64,000 nt of DNA from Roseiarcus sp963780825 (GCA_963780825.1 CAWADL010000007.1:62001-126000); one strand, 5' to 3'; positions 41,763 to 51,869 are shown, counted from the stretch's first letter. Numbers and translations are program-made. Notes: generated by a model from the letters alone, not told the origin.

Positions 41763-41765
41763 CCG

Positions 41766-42571
41766 ATGCTCGCTGAACAGGAGATCCTTGCAGCGGCCGA
41801 AGCACTGGACGCTGCCGAGCGTGATCGCAAGCAGATCGGTTTGCTCTCGCTCAAACATCCGGACATGACGATGGATGACGCCTACGCGGTCCAAGCCGCG
41901 TGGGTGAAGAGGAAGCTCGGTGCGGGCCGGAAGATCATCGGTTATAAGATTGGCCTCACTTCAAAGGCGATGCAGGCGGCGCTCAACATCGATATTCCCG
42001 AACTCGGGCGTTCTGTTTGATGACATGGCGTTCGACGATGGCGCGCGGGTCGACGCCAGACCGCTTCATTCAGCCACGTATCGAAGCCGAAATCGCGTTT
42101 GTTCTGAAAAAGGATTTGGGCGGCCCTGGCGCGACCATCCTCAACGTGTTGGAAGCAACCGCATACGTGACTCCCGCGCTCGAAATCCTCGATACGCGCG
42201 TTCGGCGCGTCGATCCAGGAACCGGCAAAGCGCGCACGATCGTCGATACGATCTCCGACAACGCCGCCAACGCCGGCCTGGTGCTGGGAGGGAAATATCT
42301 GCGACCAAGTGAGATCGACATGCGCTGGATGGGCGCCATCGTCTCGCGCAACGCGGAGGTAGAAGAGACGGGACTAGGCGCTGGCGTGCTCAATCACCCC
42401 GCGCGCGGCGTCGCCTGGCTCGCCAATCGCTTGGCCGAGTATGGCGAGCGGCTGTCCGCCGGCCAGATCGTGCTCGCCGGCTCTTTCATAAGACCCATCG
42501 AATGTCGTCACGGTGATACGATCGTGGCCGATTTCGGACGCCACGGGACGCTCAGCGTCCATTTCGCCTAG
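41766..42571 (+). CDS. hpaH: 2-oxo-hept-4-ene-1,7-dioate hydratase, two frameshifts
   Basis: Hydrates 2-oxo-hept-4-ene-1,7-dioate. The first part MLAEQEILAAAEALDAAERD to YKIGLTSKAMQAALNIDIPEL is typical of HpaH/MhpD. The frame steps at about 42009 (then VLFDDMAFDDGARVDA) and at about 42058 (then RFIQPRIEAEIAFVLKKDL), and runs intact to GRHGTLSVHFA. Two inserted bases fit the 3n+2 length and give about 267 residues. It starts 3 bases after the FAH-family stop. HpaI aldolase, the next enzyme, is not in the window. Confidence 0.87.
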
Positions 42572-42579
42572 GAGAACGC

Positions 42580-44179
42580 ATGGCCGCTGATCCAGAAGCG
42601 CCCACCGTTCGCGACGCGGTGATTGATCTGCTTCGCCATTTGCGCATGACGACGATCTTCGCCAACCCGGGCTCGACCGAATTGCCGCTGTTCCGCGACT
42701 TCCCGGACGATTTCCGTTACGTGCTGGGCTCTGCAAGAAGCGGTCGTGGTCGGCATGGCCGATGGCTATGCGCAGGCCGACGCGCAACGCCGCGTTCATC
42801 AACCTGCATTCGGCGGCGGGCGTCGGCAACGCGATGGGCGTCATCTTCACCGCCTTCAAGAACCGCACGCCGCTCGTCATCACGGCTGGCCAGCAGGCGC
42901 GCTCGATCCTGCCCTACGATCCGTTTCTCGCCTCGACGCAGGCGGCCGAGCTGCCGAAGCCCTACGTGAAGTGGAGCATCGAGCCGGCGCGCGCCGAGGA
43001 CGTGCCGCTGGCGATCGCCCGCGCTTATCACATCGCGATGACGCCGCCGCGCGGGCCGGTGCTGGTCTCGATTCCCGTCGACGATTGGGACCGGCCCGGC
43101 GAGCACGGTCGCGCAGCGCGCGTGGTCAGCCAGGAGATGCGGCCCGATCCCGCCGTCATCGGCGCGATCGGCGACGCGCTCGATCCGCGCGAGCGGCCGG
43201 TCTTCGTGGTCGGCGCGCGCGGTCGACCGTGACGAGGCGTTGGACGAGGTGGTGGGGCTCGCCGAGCGCCACAACGCGCGCGTCTTCGGCGCGCCGATGT
43301 CGGGCGATGCGGCTTTCCGGAGACGCATCCGCTGTTCGCCGGATTCCTGCCGCCGATGCGCGAGAAGATCGTCGGACTGCTTGCAGGGCAGCGACCTCAT
43401 TTTCGCGATCGGCGCGCCGGCCTTCACCTACCACGTCGAAGGCGCGGGGCCGCACGTCCCGACGGGCGCGACGCTTGCCAGCTGATCGACGATCCGCAGA
43501 CCGCCGCCTGGACGCCGGTCGGGCATCGCCGCGATCGGCAGCATCCGGCTGGGCCTGCTCGACCTGCTCGCGCGCCCCGCGCCGCCCGCCGCGTCCGGCG
43601 CCGCGCGCGCGCGAGCCGCGCGCCGCGCGTCGAGCCGTCCTCGCCGCTGATCGGTCGCCTTCGTGATGCAGACGCTCGCCGAACTTCGCGCGACCCGACA
43701 TGCATCGTGGTCGAGGAGGCGCCGAGCGCGCGGCCGGTCATGCAGCGCTATCTGCCGATCTCCGACAGCGAGGGCTTCTACACCATGGACAGCGGCGGCC
43801 TTGGCTGCGGCATGCCCGCCGCCGTCGGCGTGGCGCTCGGCAAGCCGGGGCGGCGCATCGTCGCCATGATCGGCGACGGTTCGAGCATCTATTCGATCCA
43901 GGCTCTTTGGAGCGCGGCCCAGCTCGGACCTGCCGATCACGTTCGTCATCCTCAACAACAGGCGCTACGCCGCCCTGCAGGATTTCGCGCCGGTGTTCGG
44001 CTTCAGCCGCCAACGAACCCGTGCCGGGGACCGATCTGCCGGGCCTCGACTTCCAGGCGATCGCCAAAGGTTTTGGTTGCGAGGCAACGCGCGCCGACGA
44101 CCCCGAAACGCTTCGCGAAGCGCTGAGCCGCGCCTTGTCGGCAAAAGGACCGATGTTGGTCGAAGCCGTGGTGGACTGA
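42580..44179 (+). pseudogene. mdlC: Benzoylformate decarboxylase, broken by about eleven frameshifts
   Basis: A thiamine-diphosphate enzyme that decarboxylates benzoylformate-type 2-oxo acids to aromatic aldehydes. Pieces in all three frames join into one normal-length protein (about 533 codons): IFANPGSTELPLFRDFPDDF (active-site Ser), LQEAVVVGMADGYAQA (cofactor Glu), FINLHSAAGVGNAMG (His), and the diphosphate motif GDGSSIYSIQALWSAAQLG with VILNNRRYAAL. Breaks are near 42730, 42779, 43218, 43305 (loss), 43388, 43478 (loss) and 43520, with at least four more before 44010. Residues between breaks are well kept, so sequencing error is as likely as decay. It starts 8 bases after hpaH. Confidence 0.8.
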
Positions 44180-44257
44180 TGAACGCGCCTGCGTCCTACG
44201 CGCCTTGCGCGCGAAGTCCAAGACCTTAGGCAGGGGGCTCGCGTATGCGAAAAGGGC

Positions 44258-44395
44258 CTGTAGACGCGGTCGCCGACCGCGTTCGTGGGTTTAGGCGCAT
44301 AATTTTGGAAGCGTTTTCCAAGCCGATCCACCGCGGTCAACGACCGCGGCTACATGGGCGCCGGGGATCGAGCGCCAGCGTCCTTGACGCTGGCG
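44258..44395. repeat. Three hairpins in a row, twin-hairpin (REPIN-like) element plus one
   Basis: Hairpin A: ACGCGGTC 44264-44271 with GACCGCGT 44275-44282. Hairpin B: CCGCGGTC 44331-44338 with GACCGCGG 44342-44349. Hairpin C: a 10-bp stem 44373-44382 with 44386-44395. All have 3-base loops. CTGTAG precedes A and CTACAT follows B, so A and B are arranged as an inverted pair, as in the element at 59737-59835. It fills the 293-base gap between mdlC and the second LIV-type operon; no gene is seen in that gap. Confidence 0.65.
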
Positions 44396-44472
44396 GCCGC
44401 GCCCAGCACAGTGGACGAAAGCGCGGGCAGACACGGCCGGCGACATATAAATTGGCGAGGGAGGGTAGCGTC

Positions 44473-45741
44473 ATGAATTGGATAAGGGCAATCGGCGTAG
44501 TTATCGTCGGCGTTGTCATGGCGACAACAGCGGGCGCGGCGCATGCGGCGGACATCAAATGCGGTCTCAGCAACGGTAAGGCTGCGACGGGCGAGCCGAT
44601 CGTGATCGGCGGCATCGTCAGCATCACCGGCCCTGACAATTTCAGCTTCTCCGGCTTCGCCGCAAAAGCCTATTTCGACTGCGTGAACGCCAACGGCGGC
44701 ATCAACGGCCGGCCGATCAAATACGACATGCTCGACGACGGCTGGAACCCCGAGCAGTCCTCGCAGGACGCCGCCAAGCTGATCAACGACGAGAAGGTCG
44801 TCGCGCTCGTCGGCAACATGAGCTTCGTCGATTGCGGCGCCAACCAGGGACACTACGAGAAGGCCGACGTGATGGTGATCGCCGGCGTCGGCGTGCCCCG
44901 CGACTGCTTCTTCCAGAAGAACTATGTGACGACCAACGCCGGCCCGCGCGTCAGCAACACCAAGACGCTGATGGACCTGGTCAAGAAGTTTCCCGAGATC
45001 AAGCGCTTCGTCTGCTTCGCGCCCAACATTCCCAACGTCGGCGAATGGTCCTGCGCGGGCGCGGTCGGCTGGATCGAAGCGAAACGGCGGCGACGGCAAG
45101 ATCATCGTGTTCGATCCCGGCTCGCTCGACGCGACCTCGCTGGTGCTGGAGGCGATGGCGTTCAAGCCCGACGTGATCAGCGTCTCGACGCCGAAGGGCC
45201 TCGCGGTGCCGATCTTCGCGGCGGCCGAGGAACAGGGCCTGATCGACAAGGTGCACTGGATGGGCCCGGCTTCGCTCTACAACCCGACTTTCCCGCCGGC
45301 GATCAGCAAGGCCTGGGACGGCAAGGTCAGCGTCGACATGGAGCTGCGATCGGCCGACGCGGACAAGCCCGACACCGCCAACTGGCGCGCGGTCATGGAC
45401 AAATATTCCACGCCAAGACATTCCGCGCGACACATTCGCTCAGGCCGGCTATCTGGCCGCGCGCGTCGACGACCGAGACGCTGCTGAAGATGGACCCGGC
45501 CAAGATCGACCGCGCTTCGGTCACCGCCGCGCTTGCGCGGCGTGAAGCGGTTCGAGAGCGACATGTTCTGCGCGCCCTGGTATATCGGCGACGGCCCGCG
45601 CCACAACCCCAACCACACCGGGCCCGACTTCGCTGGTTCAGGGCGGCAAGCTCGTGCCGCACGACGAGCTGCATCGACTCGCAGGATCCGGAACTCGACG
45701 ACGTCCACGCCTACGAGAAGACGATCGGCATCGCGAAGTAA
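44473..45741 (+). pseudogene. LIV-type ABC transporter substrate-binding protein, several frameshifts
   Basis: A periplasmic binding protein of the Peripla_BP_6 family, about 420 residues. A Sec signal (MNWIRAIGVVIVGVVMATT to AHAA) is followed by IKCGLSNGKAATGEPIVIGG, SITGPDNFSFSGFAAKAYFD and NANGGINGRPIKYDMLDDGW. The frame is intact to GWIEA (about 45078), then switches to GKIIVFDPGSLDATSLVLEA, and again near 45405, 45465, 45535, 45635 and 45665, ending SQDPELDDVHAYEKTIGIAK. It begins the second LIV operon, downstream of mdlC, so an aromatic 2-oxo or hydroxy acid is a plausible ligand. Confidence 0.78.
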
Positions 45742-45746
45742 TCGCC

Positions 45747-46619
45747 ATGCCGAACTTCGCGCCCTTCTTCGTATCCGGGCCTCGCGACCGCCGCGACCTA
45801 CGTGCTTGTCGGCGGTCGGCATCGTCGTGCTCTATCGCGCGTCGGGCGTGGTCAATTTCGCGCAGGGCGCCGTCGGCGCGCTGGCGGCCTTCGTTTCGCT
45901 GGTCGATCGTGCAGCAGGGCGGCCCTGACGCCGCTCGGCTGGATCGCCGGCGTCTTCGCTCGCCATCGCCATCTCGCTGTTCTACGGCCGCGTGCTGGCC
46001 CCGCGCCTCGCCTACAGCGATCCCGTCATGCGCGCGGTCGCGACGCTGAGCTTCGCGCTGATCCTGCTCGGCTTCATCGACTAGTATCTGGGGCGAACTG
46101 CCGCGCAAGCTGCGGCTGCCGACCGACACCGACGGCTTCGAGATGCTGGGCGTCCGCGTCACTTACACCCGCGCCGTCGCCTTCGCCATCGCGCTCGTCG
46201 CCGACGGTCGCGATCATGACTGTTCCTGGCGCGCAGCCGGCTCGGCTTGCAGATGCGCGCGCTCGCCAACAATCGCGATCTCAGCGCCATGCTCGGCGTG
46301 ACGGGTGCTGCGCGCCGACGGCTACGCCTGGATGATTTCCGGCGCTCTGGCGGGCGTCAGCGGCATTCTGCTCGCCGACCTGCAGCGGCTCAGCGGCATC
46401 GCGCTGACCTTCGCCGTCATCCCCGCGATCGCCGCCGCGGTGATCGGCCGCTTCGCCTCGCTGCCGGCGACGGTCGCCGGCGGACTGGTGATCGGCGTGT
46501 GCGAGGCGCTGCTGACTCCGGTTCCCATCGTTGGTCCATTCCGCACCGCGGTGCCCTTCCTGTTCGCTGTCGCCGCGCTGCTCTGGATGCAGCGGCGCGC
46601 GACCTACGTCTATCGGTGA
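45747..46619 (+). pseudogene. LivH-type permease, multiple frameshifts
   Basis: An inner-membrane permease starting MPNFAPFFVSG at ATG 45747, 5 bases after the binding-protein stop. Recognisable pieces are GIVVLYRASGVVNFAQGAVGALAAF (LivH motif), VATLSFALILLGFIDY, TDTDGFEMLGVRVTYT, RLGLQMRALANNRDLSAMLG, ISGALAGVSGILLADLQRLS and a last piece ending LWMQRRATYVYR. They lie in changing frames with breaks about every 60-150 bases, including a TAG at 46082. Total length (873 bases) is normal for LivH. Confidence 0.72.
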
Positions 46620-46628
46620 GCCGCCGAC

Positions 46629-47660
46629 GTGACCGATCAGGCGATCGCCGGAGCTCGTTCGCTTGACCATGCGCGAGCGAACCGCCTGGGGCGATCATCG
46701 CCGTGCTGATCGCGCTCGCGGCTCTCTATGTCGTACCCGACCTGCTCTCGGACTATTGGCTGCGCACGTTCATCTCCGCGACCGCGCTGGCGATCGCTAG
46801 CCTGAGCGTGAGCCTGCTGTTTGCCCAGCTCGGCATGGTCTCGCTCGCGCAGTTCGGCCTGCTCGGCGTCGGCGGCTGGTTCGCGCTTCGCATCTCGCAC
46901 GGATTTCACGTTCCGTTCGAATTCGCGCTGTTGATCGGGGGCGTCGCGGCCGCGCTGGTCGGGTTGATTGTCGGCTTGCCGGCGCTTGCGCATGCGCGGC
47001 CTCTATCTTGCGATCATCACGCTGATGATGGCCGGCGCGATCCAGGTGCTGATCACCGCCTTCGGCTTTCCCGACGGCGGACCCGGCGTGCTCGGCAAGA
47101 GCTCGGGCGCGCGCATGATGATGGAGCGGCCGTTCGCGGCGCAGGGCGACGAGGCTTATTTTCGCTATGCGCCTGATCCTGCTCGCGCTGTGTTACGGGC
47201 TCGTCTATTCTGCACATGCGCGGGCGACCGGGCCGCGCTTGGGCGATGATCCGGCGCAGCGAAGTGTGCGCGCTCGCCTGCGGCGTCAATATCGTCTGCC
47301 TACAAGGTCTGGGCGTTCACGCTCGCAGGCTTTCTCGCCGGCGTCGCCGGAGGCCTGCTGGCCGGCGGCGTCGGCCAACTCGACGGCAGCGCTTTTCCGG
47401 CGAGCCAGTCGATCATGGTTGTTCGCGCTGACGATCGTCGGCGGCGCCTATAGTTGGGCGGGCCCGTTGTTCGCAGGACTTCTGCTGCGCGCCTTCCCCG
47501 CGCTGCTTAACGATTTCCACGTCGACGGCAACATCGCGACCATGGTGTTCGGCGCCGGCTTGCTGCACGCGCTGATCACCGCGCCGCAGGGCATGGCCGG
47601 CCAGATCGCGGACGCATTCGGCGCGCTGCGCAAGCTCGCGTGGCAAGGGGACCGTCATGA
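46629..47660 (+). pseudogene. LivM-type permease, multiple frameshifts
   Basis: Probably starts at GTG 46629 (VTDQAIAGARSLDHARA). After a break near 46690 comes IAVLIALAALYVVPDLLSDY and LSVSLLFAQLGMVSLAQFGL, the LivM motif. Further breaks near 46990, 47170, 47210 and 47310 precede VWAFTLAGFLAGVAGGLLAG and FPALLNDFHVDGNIATMVFG. The end is uncertain: the sequence around GGGG at 47647-47650 either stops at the next gene or, with one base removed, reads on into the ATPase, giving a LivM-LivG fusion like the one at 15982. Confidence 0.7.
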
Positions 47661-48379
47661 TCGAGATCGAAGACCTCACCGTGATGTTCGGCGGCGTGCG
47701 CGGCCTCAACGCGCTGACCGCGAATCTGCCCGAGCCGGTTACCGGGCTCGTCGGCCCGAACGGCGCCGGCAAGACGACGCTGATCAACGTGCTTTCCGGC
47801 TTCGTCAAACCGACGGCGGGGACGGTGCGCATCGACGGCCAGGACCTCGCGCAGCATCAAGCCGCACAAGCGCGCCGCCTTCGGCATCCGCCGCACCTTT
47901 CAGAACGAGCAGGTGGTCGAGAACCTCACCGCCGCCGAAAACGTCGCCGCCGTGCTCGACAACGTGCCGACCGCGGGGCAGCCGCGAACCAAGCTGATCG
48001 CCAGGGCGCTCGATTTCGTCGGCGTCTCAACCAAGCGCGAACGTGCTAGGGCGCGACCTCAACGCCTACGACCGCCGTATGATGGAGATTGCCCGCGCGA
48101 CGGTCGGTTCGCCGAAGCTGATCATGATGGACGAGCCCGGCGCCGGCCTCGCGGAGGAGGAGAGCGAGCATTTGCGCGAGGTGATCATGGGCATTCCCGC
48201 CCATTGCGGTGCGCAGGTGCTGCTGGTCGACCACGACGTCGATCTCATCTCGGCGACCTGCTCTTCGACGCTTGTTCTCGATTTCGGCTCGAGCATCGCC
48301 TACGGCCCGACCGCGCGACGTGCTTGCAGACCCCAAAGTACGCGCCGCCTATCTCGGCGTCGTCGAGGAGCCGGCATGA
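47657..48379 (+). pseudogene. LivG-type ATP-binding protein, several frameshifts
   Basis: An ATPase of the second LIV transporter. MIEIEDLTVMFGGVRGLNAL and Walker A GPNGAGKTTLINVLSGF are in one frame; IKPHKRAAFGIRRTFQNEQV and ENLTAAENVAAVLDNVPT come after a break near 47855; LGRDLNAYDRRMMEIARATV, with Walker B LIMMDEPGAGLAEEE, comes after a break near 48045; and VLADPKVRAAYLGVVEEPA ends it after another near 48315. The stop overlaps the LivF ATG by 4 bases. Normal length once repaired. Confidence 0.78.
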
Positions 48380-49088
48380 GCGAGGGGTTGCAGGTCGAGG
48401 CGCTCAGCGTGCGCGCGGTCCGGCAAAGCGGTGCTTGCACGGCGTCGACATCGCCATCTCGCCCGGCAAGATCACCGCGCTGCTCGGCGCGAACGGCGCC
48501 GGGAAAAGCACGCTGGTGCTGGCCATCGCGGGCGCGCTGCCGCCGACCGGCGGCCGCGTGACCATCGATGGCCGATCCACCGAAGGCCTGCGGCCCGAAG
48601 GGCTGCGCAAGCTCGGCGTGGCGGCCGTGCCCGAGGGCCATCAGGTGCTCAGCGATCTCACGGTCGAAGACAACCTCAAGGTCGCCGGTAGCCATCTGAC
48701 ACGAGCGGAGCTGAAGCCGGCGATCGAGGCGGCGCTCGAAACGTTTCCCGAGCTGCGCGAGCGATTGTCGGCGCGTTCGGGCGCGATGTCCGGCGGACAG
48801 CAGCAGATGCTCGCGCTTGGGCAAGCGATCGTCGCCAAGCCCCGCTATCTGCTCGCCGATGAACTCTCGTTCGGCCTTGCCCCGGTCATCGTGGCGCGCT
48901 TGGTCCCGGTGCTGCAGAAGCTTGCCGGGCAGGGCGTCGGCGTGCTGCTGATCGAGCAGTTCACGCATATCGCCCTCAAAATCGCCGACGCCGCCTATGT
49001 GATGGAGCGCGGCCGGATCTGCTTTGCCGGCGAGCCGCAGGAACTCGTCCGCAACCCCGACATTCTGCACAGCGCCTACCTGGCGTGA
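48376..49088 (+). CDS. LivF-type ATP-binding protein, frameshift near the N-terminus
   Basis: Last gene of the second LIV operon, about 237 residues. MSEGLQVEALSVR is in the first frame. After a break near 48418 (length is 3n+2, so a net loss of one base or gain of two) the rest is intact: LHGVDIAISPGKITALLG, Walker A GANGAGKST, AAVPEGHQVLSDLTVEDN, MSGGQQQMLALGQAIVAKP and LIEQFTHIALKIADAAYVME. The signature is SGGQQQ and the Walker B region reads LLADELSFGLAP, as usual for LivF. Confidence 0.82.
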
Positions 49089-49102
49089 GTTTTCGGCGGA
49101 AG

Positions 49103-49134
49103 TTGACAGGGTCCGCCATTCCCTTAACACGTTA
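49103..49134 (+). promoter_or_regulatory. Promoter of the AraC/FeaR-like gene with HpaR-type box
   Basis: TTGACA at 49103-49108 is a candidate -35. The 12-base sequence CTTAACACGTTA at 49123-49134 overlaps the expected -10 and is identical, including its AC centre, to the core of the hpaR-hpaF operator at 37883-37894. The arm is shorter here (TAAC/GTTA). It lies 43 bases before the GTG start at 49177. Confidence 0.5.
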
Positions 49135-49176
49135 TCGAAATTGGCCGGGCAACGGCGTCGATCGAGGGAGGAGCGC

Positions 49177-50136
49177 GTGACGCCGCTTCAGGAATTCGGT
49201 TGCTGGGCGACTTCGATTTGGGGACGATCGCCACTGGACGAGTGGCGGGACCGCCTGCAGTCCGTGTGCGGCCAATTCAACCCCTACGCCCGGAATGAAG
49301 CAACCCATGTAACAGGCGGAGTGGTCACCGCAAATGCGGCCGGCCTCGAACTCGTGCAGGTCGCTACTGATGTCGATGTGGTGCGACGCACGCCAGAAGA
49401 TATTCGCCAGGACTACGGCGAACATTTTTTCCTGCTGCTCCAACTCGAAGGGACATGCGGCATCGAGCAGAAGGGGCGGCAGAATGTGATCGCGCCCGGC
49501 GACTGCATCCTCGTCGATTCCGCGCTGACCTCGAACTTCTATTTCAACGGCCGGTTCAGCAATCACCTCTCGGTGCATCTGCCTCGTCAACTTTTGCTCG
49601 CGCAAAAGCCTAGCGATATCGAAGTGTCGCGCCGTCTCGCCTGCGACGATCCGATGTCGACGATGCTGCGGGCGCTGGTGGCGAAGATGTTGCAGACACC
49701 CGCCACGCACCGCCGGGCGAGCGAACTGCGGCAATTGTTGCTCCAAGCCACGCGTCAAGCCTTCGCCGCCGATGAGCCCGACGAGCCGCTACAACCCAGG
49801 GATCGCGCTTGTGGGAGACTGGAGTTGGCTCGCGCGCTGATCGATCGACACCTGACAGACGAACGACTGACACCGCAGTGGATCGCGCATCGCCTGGGCG
49901 TCTCGATGCGCACCTTGCAAGAGGATTTCTCGGTGCTTGGCTCGACGACGACCTCGTTCATACGAGATCGACGGCTGCGACTTGCGCGCGATCGGCTGGT
50001 TGAGATGCATCGCGGCGGCGAGCGCGGCACGATCGCCGCCGTCGCTTATTCCTCCGGCTTCAACGACATCTCTTATTTCAACCGTTGCTTCAAGCGAGCA
50101 TTCGACTGTTCACCCAAGGACCTTGCGCGCGCGTGA
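49177..50136 (+). CDS. AraC family transcriptional activator, FeaR-like
   Basis: A 319-residue regulator. The N-terminal AraC-binding-like half includes GEHFFLLLQLEGTCGIEQKG and GDCILVDSALTSNFYFNG. The C-terminal double HTH begins RLELARALIDRHLTDERLTP and has IAHRLGVSMRTLQEDF and IAAVAYSSGFNDISYFNRCFKRAF. I chose GTG 49177 because gggaggag precedes it; the open frame runs back into livF. Members of this group control aromatic amine or aldehyde catabolism (FeaR) and related genes, which suits the mdlC/LIV genes upstream and the GMC/cupin genes downstream. Confidence 0.87.
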   Translation: MTPLQEFGCWATSIWGRSPLDEWRDRLQSVCGQFNPYARNEATHVTGGVVTANAAGLELVQVATDVDVVRRTPEDIRQDYGEHFFLLLQLEGTCGIEQKGRQNVIAPGDCILVDSALTSNFYFNGRFSNHLSVHLPRQLLLAQKPSDIEVSRRLACDDPMSTMLRALVAKMLQTPATHRRASELRQLLLQATRQAFAADEPDEPLQPRDRACGRLELARALIDRHLTDERLTPQWIAHRLGVSMRTLQEDFSVLGSTTTSFIRDRRLRLARDRLVEMHRGGERGTIAAVAYSSGFNDISYFNRCFKRAFDCSPKDLARA

Positions 50137-50262
50137 GGGCGCGTCCGCGTCCAATCGGCGGCGCGTTCTTTTCCAAGACGCTCGATCGATGATCATCCGA
50201 TTGTGGGCTGAAAGAATTCACGACCGTGCAGAGGGCGTTCTGCTGACCGTTTGGGGAGGGAC

Positions 50263-51858
50263 ATGGCGGACTACGACTACATCATCGCGGGCGGCGGCTC
50301 GGCGGGCTGCGTGCTCGCCTCGCGCCTCAGCGAGGATCGTAGCGTGCGGGTGCTGCTGATCGAGAGCGGCCACCCCGACTCGGACAAATACATCCACATC
50401 CCCGCCACTTTTTTCAAAGTGCTGGAGAAAGGGCGCGATGCGCTGTTTTACGCCTCCGAACCTGAGAAGGGCCTCAATGGCCGGCCGTCGATCGTGCCGC
50501 AGGGCCACACGCTCGGCGGCGGCAGCTCCGTCAACGCGATGGTGTATATCAGAGGCTCGCATCAGGACTACGACACCTGGGCGCAGATGGGGTGTCGGAA
50601 CTGGAGCTACGAAAAAGTGCTGCCGGTGTTCCGCGATCTCGAGAACAACCAGCGGCTGAGCGGGGAGTTTCACGGCGCCGATGGCGAACTGACAGTGTCA
50701 GATCGGCCCTACGGCCATCCGCTGTCCTGGGCCTTCATCCGCGCCGCGCAGGAGGCCGGGCTCCCCTACAACGAAGACTTCAACGGCGACAAACAGCTTG
50801 GGGTCGGCTTCTATCAGACAACGACCGCCGGCGGCCGGCGCCGCAGCGCCGCCGCCGCCTTCCTGCGCAAGGCCGAGGGTCGCGCAAACCTGACCGTTCG
50901 TACCCAGACACGGGTCGCCAAGATCGAGTTTGAAGGCAAGCGCGCGGTCGGCGTGCGGCTGGAGGGCGGCGAACTGATCAGAGCCAACCGCGAAGTGATC
51001 CTCACCGCCGGCGCGCTGGCGACGCCGAAGATCTTGCAGATCTCTGGTGTGGGTCCGGCCGATCATCTACGCGAACACGGGATCTCGGTGGTCGCTGATG
51101 TGCCTGGCGTCGGCGCCAATTATCAGGACCATCTCGAAGCGTCGGTGCAATGCGAGATCAGGGATCCGATCTCGATCTTCGGCGAGGACAAGGGTGTCAA
51201 AGCCGTCGGGCATATGCTGCAATATTTGCTGACCAAGACTGGCCTGCTGTCGTCGACGGTGGTCGAAAGCGGCGGATTCGCTGATACCGCCGGTACAGGC
51301 GAACCTGACATCCAGTTTCACGTGCTGCCCTGTTTCATCGGCTTCGCGGATCGGCTCGCGGAACCCGGACACGGCATCTCGATTGGGCCTTGCGTGCTGC
51401 GGCCGCAGTCGCGCGGCACGGTGCGGCTTCGCTCGAACAATCCGAGCGACCCGGCGCTGTTCGTCGCCAATTCGCTCGCGATCCAGGCGGACGTCGATAC
51501 GTTGGTGCGCGGGGTCGAGCTCAGCATCAGGATATCCGAGGCGCCGTCGCTGGCGCGGCTTGTTACGCGGCGCGTGCTGCCGAAGCCCGGTCTGGAAAAG
51601 GATAAGGACGCCTTGCGCGACTACGTCCGCTCGATCTCCAAAACCGTGTTCCATCCCTCCGGCACCGCCAAGATGGGCGCGCCTGATGATGCGATGGCGG
51701 TCGTCTCGGAGGACTTGAAGGTGCGCGGTGTCGAGGGCCTGCGTGTCGCCGACGCCTCGATCATGCCGCGCCTCGTCTCGGGCAACACCAACGCGCCGAC
51801 GATCATGATTGGCGAACGCGCCGCGCGGTTCATTCTGGGCAAAGATCACGCCGCATAG
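50263..51858 (+). CDS. GMC family oxidoreductase (choline/alcohol dehydrogenase type)
   Basis: A 531-residue FAD-dependent alcohol oxidoreductase. The N-terminal FAD fold is YDYIIAGGGSAGCVLASRLSE; GMC signature 1 is QGHTLGGGSSVNAMVYIRG and signature 2 is ILTAGALATPKILQISGVG. The C-terminus has the catalytic-site region KTVFHPSGTAKMG (His) and RLVSGNTNAPTIMIGERAA (Asn). It starts at ATG 50263, with ggggaggg upstream. It is cotranscribed with the cupin 11 bases downstream and probably oxidises an aromatic or aliphatic alcohol of this pathway. Confidence 0.92.
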   Translation: MADYDYIIAGGGSAGCVLASRLSEDRSVRVLLIESGHPDSDKYIHIPATFFKVLEKGRDALFYASEPEKGLNGRPSIVPQGHTLGGGSSVNAMVYIRGSHQDYDTWAQMGCRNWSYEKVLPVFRDLENNQRLSGEFHGADGELTVSDRPYGHPLSWAFIRAAQEAGLPYNEDFNGDKQLGVGFYQTTTAGGRRRSAAAAFLRKAEGRANLTVRTQTRVAKIEFEGKRAVGVRLEGGELIRANREVILTAGALATPKILQISGVGPADHLREHGISVVADVPGVGANYQDHLEASVQCEIRDPISIFGEDKGVKAVGHMLQYLLTKTGLLSSTVVESGGFADTAGTGEPDIQFHVLPCFIGFADRLAEPGHGISIGPCVLRPQSRGTVRLRSNNPSDPALFVANSLAIQADVDTLVRGVELSIRISEAPSLARLVTRRVLPKPGLEKDKDALRDYVRSISKTVFHPSGTAKMGAPDDAMAVVSEDLKVRGVEGLRVADASIMPRLVSGNTNAPTIMIGERAARFILGKDHAA

Positions 51859-51869
51859 GGAGAAACACA

